A stretch of 64,000 nucleotides of DNA, taken from assembly GCF_014201805.1 (NCBI RefSeq), contig NZ_JACHFK010000010.1:1-64000 (forward strand). Direction: 5' to 3'. Shown one piece after another: positions 17,130 to 26,491 of the stretch; the stretch's first letter is position 1, and each line of letters begins with the position of its first letter. This DNA comes from Deinococcus metalli. Its GTDB lineage: Bacteria; Deinococcota; Deinococci; Deinococcales; Deinococcaceae. The notes beneath the pieces were generated by a model. It was not told the origin of the DNA. It worked only from the letters and a program-made list of their open reading frames with translations, and made no database searches. The position numbers were made by a program, and so were the translations under genes.

Positions 17130-20009
17130 TTGACCCGACCCTCCGCAGACCCGGCCGCGCCCGGCCCGGCTCCCCTCCGGCCGCTGAGCGTCCACGTGTA
17201 CCACCACACCCACTGGGACCGCGAGTGGTGGGGCACCCGCGAGCGCTTCCGATTCCGGCTGATGCACACCGTGGACGCCGTGCTGGGCGCCCTGGACGCC
17301 GACCCGGCCCTGACGTGCTTCGTGCTCGACGGCCAGACCATCATCCTGACCGACTACCTGGAGGTGCGCCCGGCCGAGCGCGAGCGCGTGAGTGACCTGA
17401 TCCGCGCGGGGCGGCTGTTCGTGGGCCCGTGGCACATCCTGCCCGACGAGTTCCTGGTGAGCGGCGAGGCCACCATCCGCAACCTGTGGCTGGGCCGCCG
17501 GGTGGCCGCCGCGCTGGACGTGCCGCTGAGCGGCGTGGGCTACCTGCCGGACCAGTTCGGCCACACCGCGCAGATGCCGCAGATCCTGCGCGGCTTCGGC
17601 ATCGACAGCGCCGTCGTGTGGCGCGGCTTCGGCGCCCCGCCGCTGGGCGGCGACGACGGCGACGGCGAGGTGGGGCACGACATCTACCGCTACGCGCGCT
17701 CGCGCGACCCGCGCTTTCCGGCCCGCACCCAGAACGAGTTCTGGTGGGAAGCGCCCGACGGCACGCGGGTGCTGGGCATCTACCTGCCGCTGGAGTACTA
17801 CCGCAGCCATCACAAGGAGCGCGCCGATGACCCCGAATTCACCCGCGACCAGACGCACGGCCGCGCCCGGCGCACGCTGGCGCACCTGGGCGCGTACTCG
17901 GCAACCGGGGTGGTGCTCGAACCGCTCGGCGGCGACCACCTGCCGGTCGACCCGCGCCTGCCCAGGCTCCTGCGGGAGATCGGCGCGGAGCTGGACGGCG
18001 AGGGCGTCACGTACCGCCTGTCCTCGCTCGACGCGTACGTGGCCGCGGTGCGCGAGCACGAGGAGCGGATCAGCGTGGTGTGGCCGGGCGAGGGCCGCGC
18101 GTTCGGGCGCAAGGCGCACCTGCTGCCCGCCGTGCTCAGCGCCCGCATGCCCCTCAAGCAGCGCAACGCCCGCGCCCAGAGCGAACTCGAACGCTACGCC
18201 GAGCCGCTCCAGGCCCTCGCGGGCGCGCTGGGCGAGCGCCATGAGAGTGACTACCTGTGGCACGCGTGGGACACACTGATCCAGAACCATCCCCACGACT
18301 CGATCTGCGGGTGCTCGACCGATCAGGTGCACCGCGAGATGGTCACCCGCTTCGACGAGGCCGAGCAGGCGGCGGCGGTACTCGCCGAGGACGCCCTCGG
18401 CAGCGTACTGGCGCGGGTGGATACGGCTTTCGCGGGCGGGGGCCAGGTGATCGGCGTGTTCAATCCGCTCAACTGGCCGCGCAGCGAGCTGACGACCGCC
18501 CTGCTCAGCCCCCACCTAGAGATCACCCCGGAGGGCTGGGCACTGCACGACGAGCACGGCAGCGAGGTGCCCTTCCAGGTGCAGGTCCATCGTCACCCCA
18601 CCGACAAGTCCGAGCCGTGGAGCTGGCTGCCGCGCGCCGGCCACCGCAGCCATGACAACGACGTGTTCACCGCCGTGTCCTTCGTGGCGACGGACGTGCC
18701 GGGAATCGGGTACCGCACCTACGCCCTGCGGCCGCGCGACGTGTATACCCCGCAGGAACGCGTGCGGCCCTACGCGGTGGCCGGGAACGTCGCGCTGGAC
18801 AAGGGGCACCACGCGGCCGAGCTGCAGGTCGGCCCCGGCACCCTGGAGAACGCCCACCTGAAGGTGACGGTGGAGCCGGACGGCAGCGTCACCCTGCTCG
18901 ACAGAGCCAGCGGGCAGACCTACGCCGGCCTGAACACCTTCGATGACGGCGGCGACAACGGCGACACCTACAACTACGCGTGGCCGCTGGGCGACCAGAT
19001 CCTGAGCAGCGCCGGGGCCACCGTGCGCACGGAGTGGGTCGAAGTCGGCCCCGCCCGCGCGACCCTGCGCGTGACGCGGCGCTGGGCGCTGCCCGCCGGC
19101 CTCAGCGCGGACCGCCAGAGCCGCAGCGCCGACGACGTGCCCTTCGTCATCCACAGCGACCTGACCCTCACGCCCGGCGCACGGCGGCTCGACATCCGCA
19201 CGCACGGCGAGAACACGGCCCGCGACCACCGCCTGCGCGCGCTGTTCCCGCTGGGCGGCCCGGCCACCATGTCCAGCGCCGAGAGCCAGTTCGCCGTGGT
19301 CGACCGGCCCACCGCGCTGCCGGACGATCAGCGCGGAAGCAGCGAGCCGGCGGTGCACGAGCACCCGCAGCAGAGTTTCGTGAGCGTCTGGGGCGGCGTG
19401 CGCGGCCTGACGGTCGCCAACCGCGGCCTGCCGGAATTCAGCGCCGGCGAGGACGGCACACTGCGGCTCACGCTGCTGCGCTGCGTGGGCTACCTGTCAC
19501 GCGACGACCTGCTGACCCGCGTGGGCGGGGCCGGCCCGACCATCCCCACGCCGGACGCCCAGCTGCTCGGGCCCTTCGAGGCCGAGTACAGCGTGATTCC
19601 GCACGCAGGCACGTGGGACGACGCGCAGGTGTGGCAAGGCGCGCACGCCTTCAACGCGCCGCTGCGGGCCCAGGCGCGCACCAGCCAGGTGCTGCCGCTG
19701 CGGAACGCCCACCGCGACGAGGCCGTCACCCTGCCGCCCAGCGGCCAGCTGGTGGATCTGGACGGCGGCGTCCTGCTGAGCGCGCTGAAGCGGGCGGAAA
19801 ATGGGGAGGCACTGATCGTACGCTTTGTGAACCTCAGCGCCGCGGCGCGGGACGCCACGCTGCGCGCCCACTGGAGCGTGCGCCGCGCCGCGCGCGTGGA
19901 TCTCCGTGAACACGAGCTGGCCGAGCTGCCGGTGGCGGACGGCACCGTGACCGTCGCGACCCGCCCGTGGGAGATCGTCACGGTCGCGCTGCACCTGGAG
20001 GCCCGATGA
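17130..20009 (+). CDS. Alpha-mannosidase, GH38, long MngB-like subtype
   Basis: A 959-residue GH38 enzyme of a different subtype from the other two. It opens with YHHTHWDREWW (His26, His28, Asp30) in place of HIDPVWLW, and the nucleophile sits in GYLPDQFGHTAQMPQ near residue 141. The HTHWDREW form is shared with mannosylglycerate hydrolase MngB and bacterial cytoplasmic alpha-mannosidases. There is no signal peptide. It begins at a TTG with GGAG upstream. It is the first gene of the long rightward operon (17130-32962) and is linked to the next gene by an ATGA overlap. Confidence 0.9.
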   Translation: MTRPSADPAAPGPAPLRPLSVHVYHHTHWDREWWGTRERFRFRLMHTVDAVLGALDADPALTCFVLDGQTIILTDYLEVRPAERERVSDLIRAGRLFVGPWHILPDEFLVSGEATIRNLWLGRRVAAALDVPLSGVGYLPDQFGHTAQMPQILRGFGIDSAVVWRGFGAPPLGGDDGDGEVGHDIYRYARSRDPRFPARTQNEFWWEAPDGTRVLGIYLPLEYYRSHHKERADDPEFTRDQTHGRARRTLAHLGAYSATGVVLEPLGGDHLPVDPRLPRLLREIGAELDGEGVTYRLSSLDAYVAAVREHEERISVVWPGEGRAFGRKAHLLPAVLSARMPLKQRNARAQSELERYAEPLQALAGALGERHESDYLWHAWDTLIQNHPHDSICGCSTDQVHREMVTRFDEAEQAAAVLAEDALGSVLARVDTAFAGGGQVIGVFNPLNWPRSELTTALLSPHLEITPEGWALHDEHGSEVPFQVQVHRHPTDKSEPWSWLPRAGHRSHDNDVFTAVSFVATDVPGIGYRTYALRPRDVYTPQERVRPYAVAGNVALDKGHHAAELQVGPGTLENAHLKVTVEPDGSVTLLDRASGQTYAGLNTFDDGGDNGDTYNYAWPLGDQILSSAGATVRTEWVEVGPARATLRVTRRWALPAGLSADRQSRSADDVPFVIHSDLTLTPGARRLDIRTHGENTARDHRLRALFPLGGPATMSSAESQFAVVDRPTALPDDQRGSSEPAVHEHPQQSFVSVWGGVRGLTVANRGLPEFSAGEDGTLRLTLLRCVGYLSRDDLLTRVGGAGPTIPTPDAQLLGPFEAEYSVIPHAGTWDDAQVWQGAHAFNAPLRAQARTSQVLPLRNAHRDEAVTLPPSGQLVDLDGGVLLSALKRAENGEALIVRFVNLSAAARDATLRAHWSVRRAARVDLREHELAELPVADGTVTVATRPWEIVTVALHLEAR

Positions 20010-20704
20010 CCCCACCGACCCCCGACATGCCGACGCTCGCGCTGCTGCACACCACGCCCGTCACCCTGGGTGACCTGCCCGCACGGGTGACGGCCCAGGC
20101 CCCGCACGTGCGCGTCATCAACGTGCTCGACGACAGCCTGCTGGCCGACGTGATGGCCGCCGGGGAGGTCACGCCGGCCGTGCACGCCCGCCTGCGCGCG
20201 TACCTGCACGCGGCGCAGGACGCCGGCGCCACGGCGGTCATGACGTGCTGCTCGTCGGTGGGGGCGGCGGTGGACGCCCTGGCGGGCGAGCTGACCCTCC
20301 CCGTGCTGCGCATCGACCGGCCGATGGCCGCGCAGGCGTCCGCCCTCGGCCGGCGCGTGGGCGTGCTGGCGACCGTCGCCACCACCCTGGACCCCACCGC
20401 CGACCTGATCGAGCGCGAGGCCGCGGCCGCCGGACGCGCCGTGCAGGTCACCCGCCGGCTGGTGGAGGGCGCCTACGCCGCCCGGCTCGCCGGCGACGGC
20501 GAGGAGCACGACCGGCGGGTGACGGCCGCGCTGCGCGACCTGCGGGGCGAGGTGGACGTGATCGTGCTGGCCCAGGCGAGCATGGCGCGGCTGCTGGCCA
20601 CCCTGGGCACCGAGCCTACAGAGGGCAGCGGCGTGCCGGTGCTGAGCAGTCCCGACAGCGGCGTGGCCGCCGCGCTGCGCGCCGTGGAGGAGTGCCATGT
20701 CTGA
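20006..20704 (+). CDS. Aspartate/glutamate racemase-family protein
   Basis: A 232-residue protein of the Asp/Glu/hydantoin racemase fold. It has two cysteine-containing or equivalent positions: MTCCSSVGAA near residue 75, as the first catalytic Cys site, and IVLAQASMARL near 192, where Ala-Gln-Ala-Ser stands in place of the second Cys. With the second Cys missing, true racemisation is doubtful; a related lyase or decarboxylase-like role is possible. The ATG start overlaps the GH38 stop (ATGA), and the gene overlaps the aldolase gene by 8 nt. Why such a protein is embedded in a glycan operon is not evident. Confidence 0.75.
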   Translation: MTPPTPDMPTLALLHTTPVTLGDLPARVTAQAPHVRVINVLDDSLLADVMAAGEVTPAVHARLRAYLHAAQDAGATAVMTCCSSVGAAVDALAGELTLPVLRIDRPMAAQASALGRRVGVLATVATTLDPTADLIEREAAAAGRAVQVTRRLVEGAYAARLAGDGEEHDRRVTAALRDLRGEVDVIVLAQASMARLLATLGTEPTEGSGVPVLSSPDSGVAAALRAVEECHV

Positions 20705-21605
20705 CGTGATGCCCGGGACGTCGCCGCTGACGGATCTGCTGAGGCCCGCCCAGCGGGATGGTTACGCGGTGGCGGCCCTCAGCGCGCGCTACCGCGCGTG
20801 CGTGCGGCCGGCCCTGGAGGCCGCTCTGGAGCTGCGCAGCCCGGTGATCGTGGAGATCAGCCAGCGCGAACTCGGGTGGTTCGGCCTGTCGCCGCGCGAC
20901 TTCCGGGACGCGCTGGAGGCGGCCGTGCGCGACCTGGACTTCCGGTACCCGCTGGCGCTGCACCTCGACCACAGCTGGGAGCCGGCGGTGATCCACGCGG
21001 CCATCGACGCGGGCTTTTCCAGCGTGATGATCGACGCGTCCGCGCAGCCCTTCGAGGAGAACGTGCGCCAGACGCGCGACATCGTCACGTACGCCCACGC
21101 GCGCGGCGTGAGCGTGGAGGCCGAACTGGGCAAGCTGACCACCACCGACCAGCTGGAAACCGAGGGAGACGAGGCGCTGTACACCGTTCCCGAGGAGGCG
21201 CTGGAATTCGTCGAGCGCACCGGCTGCGACGCGCTGGCGGTGTCCATCGGCACGGCGCACGGCGTGTATCCGGTCAAGGACCCGAAGATCGACTTCGAGC
21301 GGCTCGAAGCCATCCGCGCCCTGCTGCCCGAGGTGCCGCTGGTGCTGCACGGCGGGAGCGGCCTGCCGGCGGCCACGGTCCACCGCGCGATTGCCCTGCC
21401 CGGCGGCGGCGTCTCCAAGATGAACGTCGCCACGGACCTCGAGAACGCCCTGCTGGCCGCGATGGGAGGCCTGCCGCGCATGACCAGCGCCGAGTTGGAC
21501 GCCCTGGAGCCGGGCGTGCGGGCCCTCGGCCTGGCCGCCGTGAAGGCCGAGGCAAAGGACAAGATCGAGCACTTCGTCCGCTCGGCGGGCCGGGCAGGAA
21601 CATGA
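20697..21605 (+). CDS. Class II fructose/tagatose-bisphosphate-type aldolase
   Basis: A 302-residue zinc-dependent aldolase. LALHLDHSWEP carries the catalytic Asp and a zinc His, VEAELGKL the next acidic strand, SIGTAHGVYP the second zinc His, and LHGGSGLP with SKMNVATDLE close the barrel in the order seen in FbaA/GatY/KbaY. It cleaves ketose-1,6-bisphosphate to triose phosphates. It starts 8 nt inside the upstream gene. With a PfkB kinase nearby it could complete a tagatose- or fructose-bisphosphate route for the released hexoses. Confidence 0.88.
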   Translation: MSDVMPGTSPLTDLLRPAQRDGYAVAALSARYRACVRPALEAALELRSPVIVEISQRELGWFGLSPRDFRDALEAAVRDLDFRYPLALHLDHSWEPAVIHAAIDAGFSSVMIDASAQPFEENVRQTRDIVTYAHARGVSVEAELGKLTTTDQLETEGDEALYTVPEEALEFVERTGCDALAVSIGTAHGVYPVKDPKIDFERLEAIRALLPEVPLVLHGGSGLPAATVHRAIALPGGGVSKMNVATDLENALLAAMGGLPRMTSAELDALEPGVRALGLAAVKAEAKDKIEHFVRSAGRAGT

Positions 21606-21674
21606 CGGGTGTAGATTCCGACCCCACCGAGCGCTTCTGTACCGACCAGCGTCCGTCGCCAGGCAGGTGAGCTG

Positions 21675-24185
21675 TTGTCCCGTCCTCCAGCTTCCTCCAC
21701 CCCTCCCTCCCTCCAGACCCTGAATGGCGCGTGGGAACTCGCGCCCTCGCTGGACGAGCAGTGGCGCTTCCGGGGACTGCACACTGGCGCGCCGCAGGCG
21801 GTCGGAGCCTTCGCGCGCACCGCGTGGATGCCGGCGCGGGTGCCCGGCTCCGTCCACGCCGACCTCCTGCGCGCCGGCGTGATCCCCGACGTCCGCGTGG
21901 GCCTGCACAGCGTAGAGGCTGAGTGGGTGGCCGCCCGCCAGTGGGTCTACCGCCGCACCTTCCGGGTCGACCTGCCGGCCGGTGGGCGGTTGTGGCTGCG
22001 CTTCGGGGGCGTGGACTGGGCCGCCACCGTGTTCCTGGACGGCGAGGAACTGGGCCGCTTGGAGGGCGCGCAGGCCACCTCACGCCTGCGGCTGCCGGAC
22101 CTGGAGCGCCACACCAAGCACTCGTTGGTCGTGGTCCTCGACGCGCCGCCCGCCGGACAGGGCCAGCTGGGCCGCACCAGCCAGACCCGCACCCTGCGGC
22201 CCCGCTACGGCTACTGGTGGGACTTCTGCACCCGGCTGATCCAGGTCGGTCTGGTGGGTGACGTCACGCTGGAACGCGACGGGGGCGCCGCCCTGCTGGA
22301 CGTGGCGGCGCTGGTCTCGCTCTCGGCGGATGGCCGCCGGGGGCAGGTCCGGGTGGACGTGGCCCACGACGGCGCGGAGGATCTGCCTGTGACGGCGACC
22401 CTGACGCATCCGGACGGCCGGCAGGAGACCCGGACGGGACGGGCCGATGACCTGTGCTTTGACCTCGCTGAGCCGCAGCTGTGGTGGCCGCGCGGCCTGG
22501 GGGAACAGCCGCGGTATCACTTGAGCGCCCAACTGGACGGCAGCGCCCCCGTCTCCTGCCGCTTCGGGGTGCGCGACGTGCAGCTGGTGCACAACGCGGC
22601 CTCGGCGGCGCGGGGGGCCATGCCGTATACCCTTCAGGTCAACGGGGTGCCGGTCTACGCGCGCGGCTTCAACGTGCTGCCGGTGGACATGACGGCGGGG
22701 ATGGACGGCGCCCCGGAGCGCGAGCGGGCTGTCATCGAGTACGCGGCGGCGGCGCACGCCACCCTGCTGCGCTTTAACGGCGTGGCCCCCTTCGCGTCCC
22801 AGACCATGCTGGAGGCCTGCGACGACCTCGGGGTGCTGGTGTGGCAGGAACTGCCCCTGACCTCGAGCGGCACCGACAACGTCCCGCCGGCCCTGGAGAC
22901 CTTCGGGTCCGTACTGGACGCTGGCCTGCCACCCCTGCTGCGGCGGCTGCACGGCCACCCGAGCGTGGCGCTGCTGGGCGCCGGGAACGAGCTGACCGGC
23001 GCCGACCGGCGTCCTGTCCACTCCGAGCACCCCACCATCGCCCACATGCTGACCCACGTGCGGCGCGCGGGGCTGACGCAGCCGTTCATGCCCACCTCGC
23101 CGTCGGGACCGACCTACGACCTGGACGAGACGGTGGCCCGCACGCGACCAGAGGACCTGCACGACGTCCACGGCCCGTGGCATTACCGGGGGGTGCGCGA
23201 CTCGTACCGGCCGCACGCCATCAGCCGCGCGCTGATGCACTCCGAGTTCGGCTGCCAGGCCCCGGCGCGGGAGCGCTCGCTGCGCCGCTTCGTCCGGCCC
23301 GACCCGTGGCCGATGGACGACCGCGTGCCCGAGGTCGTTCACCATGGCGAGTGGTGGCTGATGCGCCACCGCGTCGAGGAGGTGTTCGGACCGGTGGCCG
23401 ACCTGCGGCGCTACGTGCTGCTGGGGCAGGCAGCGCAGGGCGACGTGCTGCGCCACGCCCTGACCTGGAACCGCTCGCGGGTGGGCGAGTGCAGCGCGGC
23501 GCTGGTGTGGCAACTGAACGAACCGTGGCCGAACGCCCACAACACCGCCGTGCTGGAGTACGACCTGTCGCCCAAGCTGGCGTATTACCGCTGCCGCGAG
23601 GCGAACGCCCCGTACGCCCTGCACTGGGGCCTGGACGCGCCGGTGGCTGCAGCCACGCTGACGCTGCGCCCGGCAGTGCTCGCGGACACGCCGGGACGGG
23701 GGCGGGTGGAGCTGCGGCAGCTCACGCCCGGCGGCACCTGCGTGTGGGAGCGGCACCTCGACGTGACGTGGCCCGGCGAGGCCACGTCTCTGTCACTCCC
23801 CATCATCGGCGAACCCACCCTGCTGCGGGGCCGCGTGCTGGACGACGCCGGAGCGCTGCTGGCCGAGAGCGAGCAGTGGGTGGCGCCGGACCGGCCCACC
23901 CCCTTCGCCGCCCTCGCTGACCTGCCCGACACGCGAATCCACGTGGACACGGACGGCTCACAGCTCACCGTCACCAACGCCGGGCGGGTCGCCGCACCGT
24001 GGCTGAGCCTGGAGGCGCTGGAGGACGGCCTGGAAGTCTTCTCGGACAGCGGCTTCACGCTGCTTCCTGGCGAGTCGCGCTCCGTGACGGCAACGTTGCG
24101 GGGTCTGGATGGGGCGGCCCGGCCCTTCACGCTGTCGGTTCAGGCGGTCAACGTGGCCCCGGTCCACGTGGAGGTCACTCCATGA
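21675..24185 (+). CDS. Beta-mannosidase-like glycoside hydrolase, family 2
   Basis: An 836-residue GH2 enzyme. The N-terminal sugar-binding sandwich starts LNGAWEL with a W(V/A)YRRTF strand, an immunoglobulin-like domain follows, then the TIM barrel with LVWQELPL. The acid/base lies in GAGNELTGAD (Glu near 439) and the nucleophile in MHSEFGCQ (Glu near 524). The overall pattern is that of beta-mannosidases, which would remove the core beta-1,4-mannose of N-glycans or act on mannan. There is no signal peptide. The TTG start has AGGTGA upstream. A 69-bp gap precedes it, the largest inside the operon. Confidence 0.85.
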   Translation: MSRPPASSTPPSLQTLNGAWELAPSLDEQWRFRGLHTGAPQAVGAFARTAWMPARVPGSVHADLLRAGVIPDVRVGLHSVEAEWVAARQWVYRRTFRVDLPAGGRLWLRFGGVDWAATVFLDGEELGRLEGAQATSRLRLPDLERHTKHSLVVVLDAPPAGQGQLGRTSQTRTLRPRYGYWWDFCTRLIQVGLVGDVTLERDGGAALLDVAALVSLSADGRRGQVRVDVAHDGAEDLPVTATLTHPDGRQETRTGRADDLCFDLAEPQLWWPRGLGEQPRYHLSAQLDGSAPVSCRFGVRDVQLVHNAASAARGAMPYTLQVNGVPVYARGFNVLPVDMTAGMDGAPERERAVIEYAAAAHATLLRFNGVAPFASQTMLEACDDLGVLVWQELPLTSSGTDNVPPALETFGSVLDAGLPPLLRRLHGHPSVALLGAGNELTGADRRPVHSEHPTIAHMLTHVRRAGLTQPFMPTSPSGPTYDLDETVARTRPEDLHDVHGPWHYRGVRDSYRPHAISRALMHSEFGCQAPARERSLRRFVRPDPWPMDDRVPEVVHHGEWWLMRHRVEEVFGPVADLRRYVLLGQAAQGDVLRHALTWNRSRVGECSAALVWQLNEPWPNAHNTAVLEYDLSPKLAYYRCREANAPYALHWGLDAPVAAATLTLRPAVLADTPGRGRVELRQLTPGGTCVWERHLDVTWPGEATSLSLPIIGEPTLLRGRVLDDAGALLAESEQWVAPDRPTPFAALADLPDTRIHVDTDGSQLTVTNAGRVAAPWLSLEALEDGLEVFSDSGFTLLPGESRSVTATLRGLDGAARPFTLSVQAVNVAPVHVEVTP

Positions 24186-24388
24186 GCGTGGATGCCGCGC
24201 CGGACTGGGGCGGCACCACGCGGCTGGCCGCCGAACAGACCGGCGTTGTCTTCTCCAGCTGCGTCGCTCAGGAGGCGGTCGTGCCCGCGCCCCGGCTCAG
24301 CGTCCTCGGCCCGCACGCCGGCCTGTCGCTGTGCTCTCCGTCCACCTGTGACTCCTCAGCCCTCACGCCTCCGGAGGTCTCCCCATGA
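24182..24388 (+). CDS. Small coupled ORF of unknown function (68 aa)
   Basis: It starts at an ATG overlapping the GH2 stop and ends by overlapping the start of the isomerase gene, both by 4 nt (ATGA), so a ribosome could pass through all three genes. The product (MSVDAAPDWGG..., three Cys, Pro/Ser-rich end) has no recognisable domain, membrane segment or signal. It may be a real small protein or simply a translated linker that carries the ribosome-binding site (GGAGG at about 24374) of the next gene. Confidence 0.4.
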   Translation: MSVDAAPDWGGTTRLAAEQTGVVFSSCVAQEAVVPAPRLSVLGPHAGLSLCSPSTCDSSALTPPEVSP

Positions 24389-25200
24389 ACGTTGCCCTGA
24401 ACACCGCATCCTTCGCCTACCGCCAGACCGGGTACCGGGGCGGCGACTGGGGGGTGGCGTGCCGCACCTCGCGCGAGCATTTCAGCCCGCCCGCCACCTT
24501 CCGGGGCCGCATCGCCGAACTGCTCGACGAGGTGCGCTCCCTCGGGTACCACGACATCGAGCTGTGGCACTTCCACCTGCACCAGCGCTGGTGGACGCCC
24601 GGGCACGTCAACGCCCTGCAGGACGAACTGGGGCAGCGCGGCATGCGCGTGGTCGCGTACTGCGGCGGCGTGGGCGATGATCTGGACGAGGTACGGCGCG
24701 GCGTGGAGCTGATGACCGCACTGGACATTCCCCTGTTCGCCGGGGGCGGGGCGATGTTCTCGCGGGAGCGCCCGGAGGTCGTGCGCGTGTTCCGCGAGGC
24801 CGGCCGGGTCTTCGCCTACGAGAACCATCCCGAGCCCACGCCGGCGGCGGTGCTGGAGACGGTCGGCCCGGAGGACGCGGGCACGCTGGGCGTCACCATC
24901 GACACCGGCTGGTTCGGCACCCAGGGCTATCCGGCGGACGACGCCGTGCGGGCGCTGCGCGGGCGGCTCAGGCACGTCCACCTCAAGGACGTGCGCGCCG
25001 CCGGCACGCATGAGACCTGCGGCTTCGGCGAGGGCGTGGTGCCGCTGCGCGCGGTGGTGCAGGCCCTCCGGGAGACGGGGTACACGGGCGTGCTCAGCGT
25101 GGAACACGAGCCCGAGCTGTTCGGTCCGGGGCCTGACCTGGCGGCGGCGCGGCGACAGCTGGACGGCTGGCTGGCCGAAACCGCCCAGGAGCGCGCATGA
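24385..25200 (+). CDS. Sugar phosphate isomerase/epimerase (xylose isomerase-like TIM barrel)
   Basis: A 271-residue AP endonuclease 2/xylose isomerase-like barrel. Metal-site landmarks run in order: YHDIELWHFH, FAYENHPEP (Glu), GVTIDTGWFGTQG (Asp), LRHVHLKDV (His and Asp) and GVLSVEHEPE (Glu). The family epimerises or isomerises free or phosphorylated sugars and inositols and is regularly paired with Gfo/Idh/MocA dehydrogenases, as here (ATGA overlap with the following gene). GGAGG precedes the ATG. Confidence 0.85.
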   Translation: MNVALNTASFAYRQTGYRGGDWGVACRTSREHFSPPATFRGRIAELLDEVRSLGYHDIELWHFHLHQRWWTPGHVNALQDELGQRGMRVVAYCGGVGDDLDEVRRGVELMTALDIPLFAGGGAMFSRERPEVVRVFREAGRVFAYENHPEPTPAAVLETVGPEDAGTLGVTIDTGWFGTQGYPADDAVRALRGRLRHVHLKDVRAAGTHETCGFGEGVVPLRAVVQALRETGYTGVLSVEHEPELFGPGPDLAAARRQLDGWLAETAQERA

Positions 25201-26279
25201 CGCCCCTGAACGTCGTGATCGTCGGCTGCGGGGTGATCGCCACACCGTATGCCGAGGGCTTCGCGGACTTCCCCACCCTGCGCCTGCACGGCTGCTTCGA
25301 CGTGGACGCCTCCAAGCGGGACGCCTTTGCCGCCGCGCAGGGCTGCCGCCCGTACCCCTCGCTGGAGGCGGCGCTGGCCGACCCGGACGCCGACCTGATC
25401 GTGAACCTGACTGTCCTGCCGGCGCACTACGACGTGACGAAGCGGGCGCTGGAGGCGGGCAAGCACGTCTTCTCGGAAAAGCCGCTGGCGGCCAGCAGCG
25501 CCCAGGCGCAGGAACTCGTCGCCCTGGCGCGCGACCGCGGCGTGCGGCTGGGCTGCGCGCCAGTCACCCACCTGGGACATGCCCAGCAGCGCGCGGGGCA
25601 GGAACTGCGCGCCGGGCGCATCGGGCCGGTGCGGGTCATCTACGCCGAGGCGAACCACGCGCGGATCGAGACGTGGCACGGGGCGCCGCACTCGTTCTAC
25701 CGGGTGGGGCCACTGCGCGACGTGGGCGTGTATCCGCTGGGCGTCATCACCAGCATCTTCGGGCCGGCGCGGCGGGTGTGGGCCTACGGCACGGCCGTGA
25801 AACCGGAGCGCGTGACCAAACGGGGCGAGCCCTTCGAGGTGGAGGCGCCCGACTGGTACGTGGCGGTGATCGAGCTGGCGGCGGGGCCGGTGGTGCGCCT
25901 GACCGCGTCGTTCTACGTGACCGACCGAGGCAAGCAGCCCGAGGCCATCGAGTTTCACGGCGACGATGGGCAGCTCTTCCTGGCCCACTGGTTCAGCCCG
26001 AGCGCCGCGCTGGAGGTGGCGGCCTTCGGCCAGGGGTACGCGCCGCTGGAGGACTTCACACCGTCCACGCAGGAGTTCCGCTGGGCGGTCGCCCTGGACG
26101 AGATGGCCCGCGCCATCGCGGAAGGGCGCCCCCACCGCGTGTCCGGCGAACAGGCCGCGCACCTCGTGGAGATCCTGGAAGCCGCACACCTCAGCATCGA
26201 GCGCGGCGGCGCGGTGGAGCTGACGACCACTTTCACGGCCCCCGAGCCCCTGCCAGGTGGGCCGGGGCCGGTCGCGTGA
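25197..26279 (+). CDS. Gfo/Idh/MocA-family NAD(P)-dependent oxidoreductase
   Basis: A 360-residue two-domain dehydrogenase. The N-terminal Rossmann motif is VIVGCGVIATPYA, the sugar-binding EKPLA loop reads FSEKPLAASSAQ, and a C-terminal alpha/beta domain carries GVYPLGVI. Typical reactions are oxidation of a sugar or inositol C-2/C-3 hydroxyl, often opening beta-elimination of a glycosidic bond. It is coupled by 4-nt overlaps to the isomerase before it and a small ORF after it. The pair suggests modification of an unusual or oxidised sugar. Confidence 0.88.
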   Translation: MTPLNVVIVGCGVIATPYAEGFADFPTLRLHGCFDVDASKRDAFAAAQGCRPYPSLEAALADPDADLIVNLTVLPAHYDVTKRALEAGKHVFSEKPLAASSAQAQELVALARDRGVRLGCAPVTHLGHAQQRAGQELRAGRIGPVRVIYAEANHARIETWHGAPHSFYRVGPLRDVGVYPLGVITSIFGPARRVWAYGTAVKPERVTKRGEPFEVEAPDWYVAVIELAAGPVVRLTASFYVTDRGKQPEAIEFHGDDGQLFLAHWFSPSAALEVAAFGQGYAPLEDFTPSTQEFRWAVALDEMARAIAEGRPHRVSGEQAAHLVEILEAAHLSIERGGAVELTTTFTAPEPLPGGPGPVA

Positions 26280-26491
26280 CCACGCCCGACGCGGCCCACC
26301 TGGCGCCGACCCGCGCCGCTCTCCGGGCCAGGCCGATGCAGACGGTGTTGGACCTGCGGCACGGAGGACAGATGGTCTCCGGGTGCGGCACCGGGAGCCG
26401 GAGCGAGACCGTGGCGGACGGGCGCGTGGTGACGCACCACGTCCTGTGCGGGCGCGGGCGGGCTGACGCCGACGCAGGTGCCGCGCCGTGA
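26276..26491 (+). CDS. Small coupled ORF of unknown function (71 aa)
   Basis: A GTG start overlaps the oxidoreductase stop and its own stop overlaps the GTG of the next gene, both as GTGA. The product (VTTPDAAHLAPTRAALRARP..., with HGGQMVSGCG and HHVLCGRGR, two Cys and several His) has no recognisable family. Coding is supported only by the double overlap. It resembles the 68-aa ORF at 24182 in size and placement but not in sequence. Confidence 0.4.
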   Translation: MTTPDAAHLAPTRAALRARPMQTVLDLRHGGQMVSGCGTGSRSETVADGRVVTHHVLCGRGRADADAGAAP

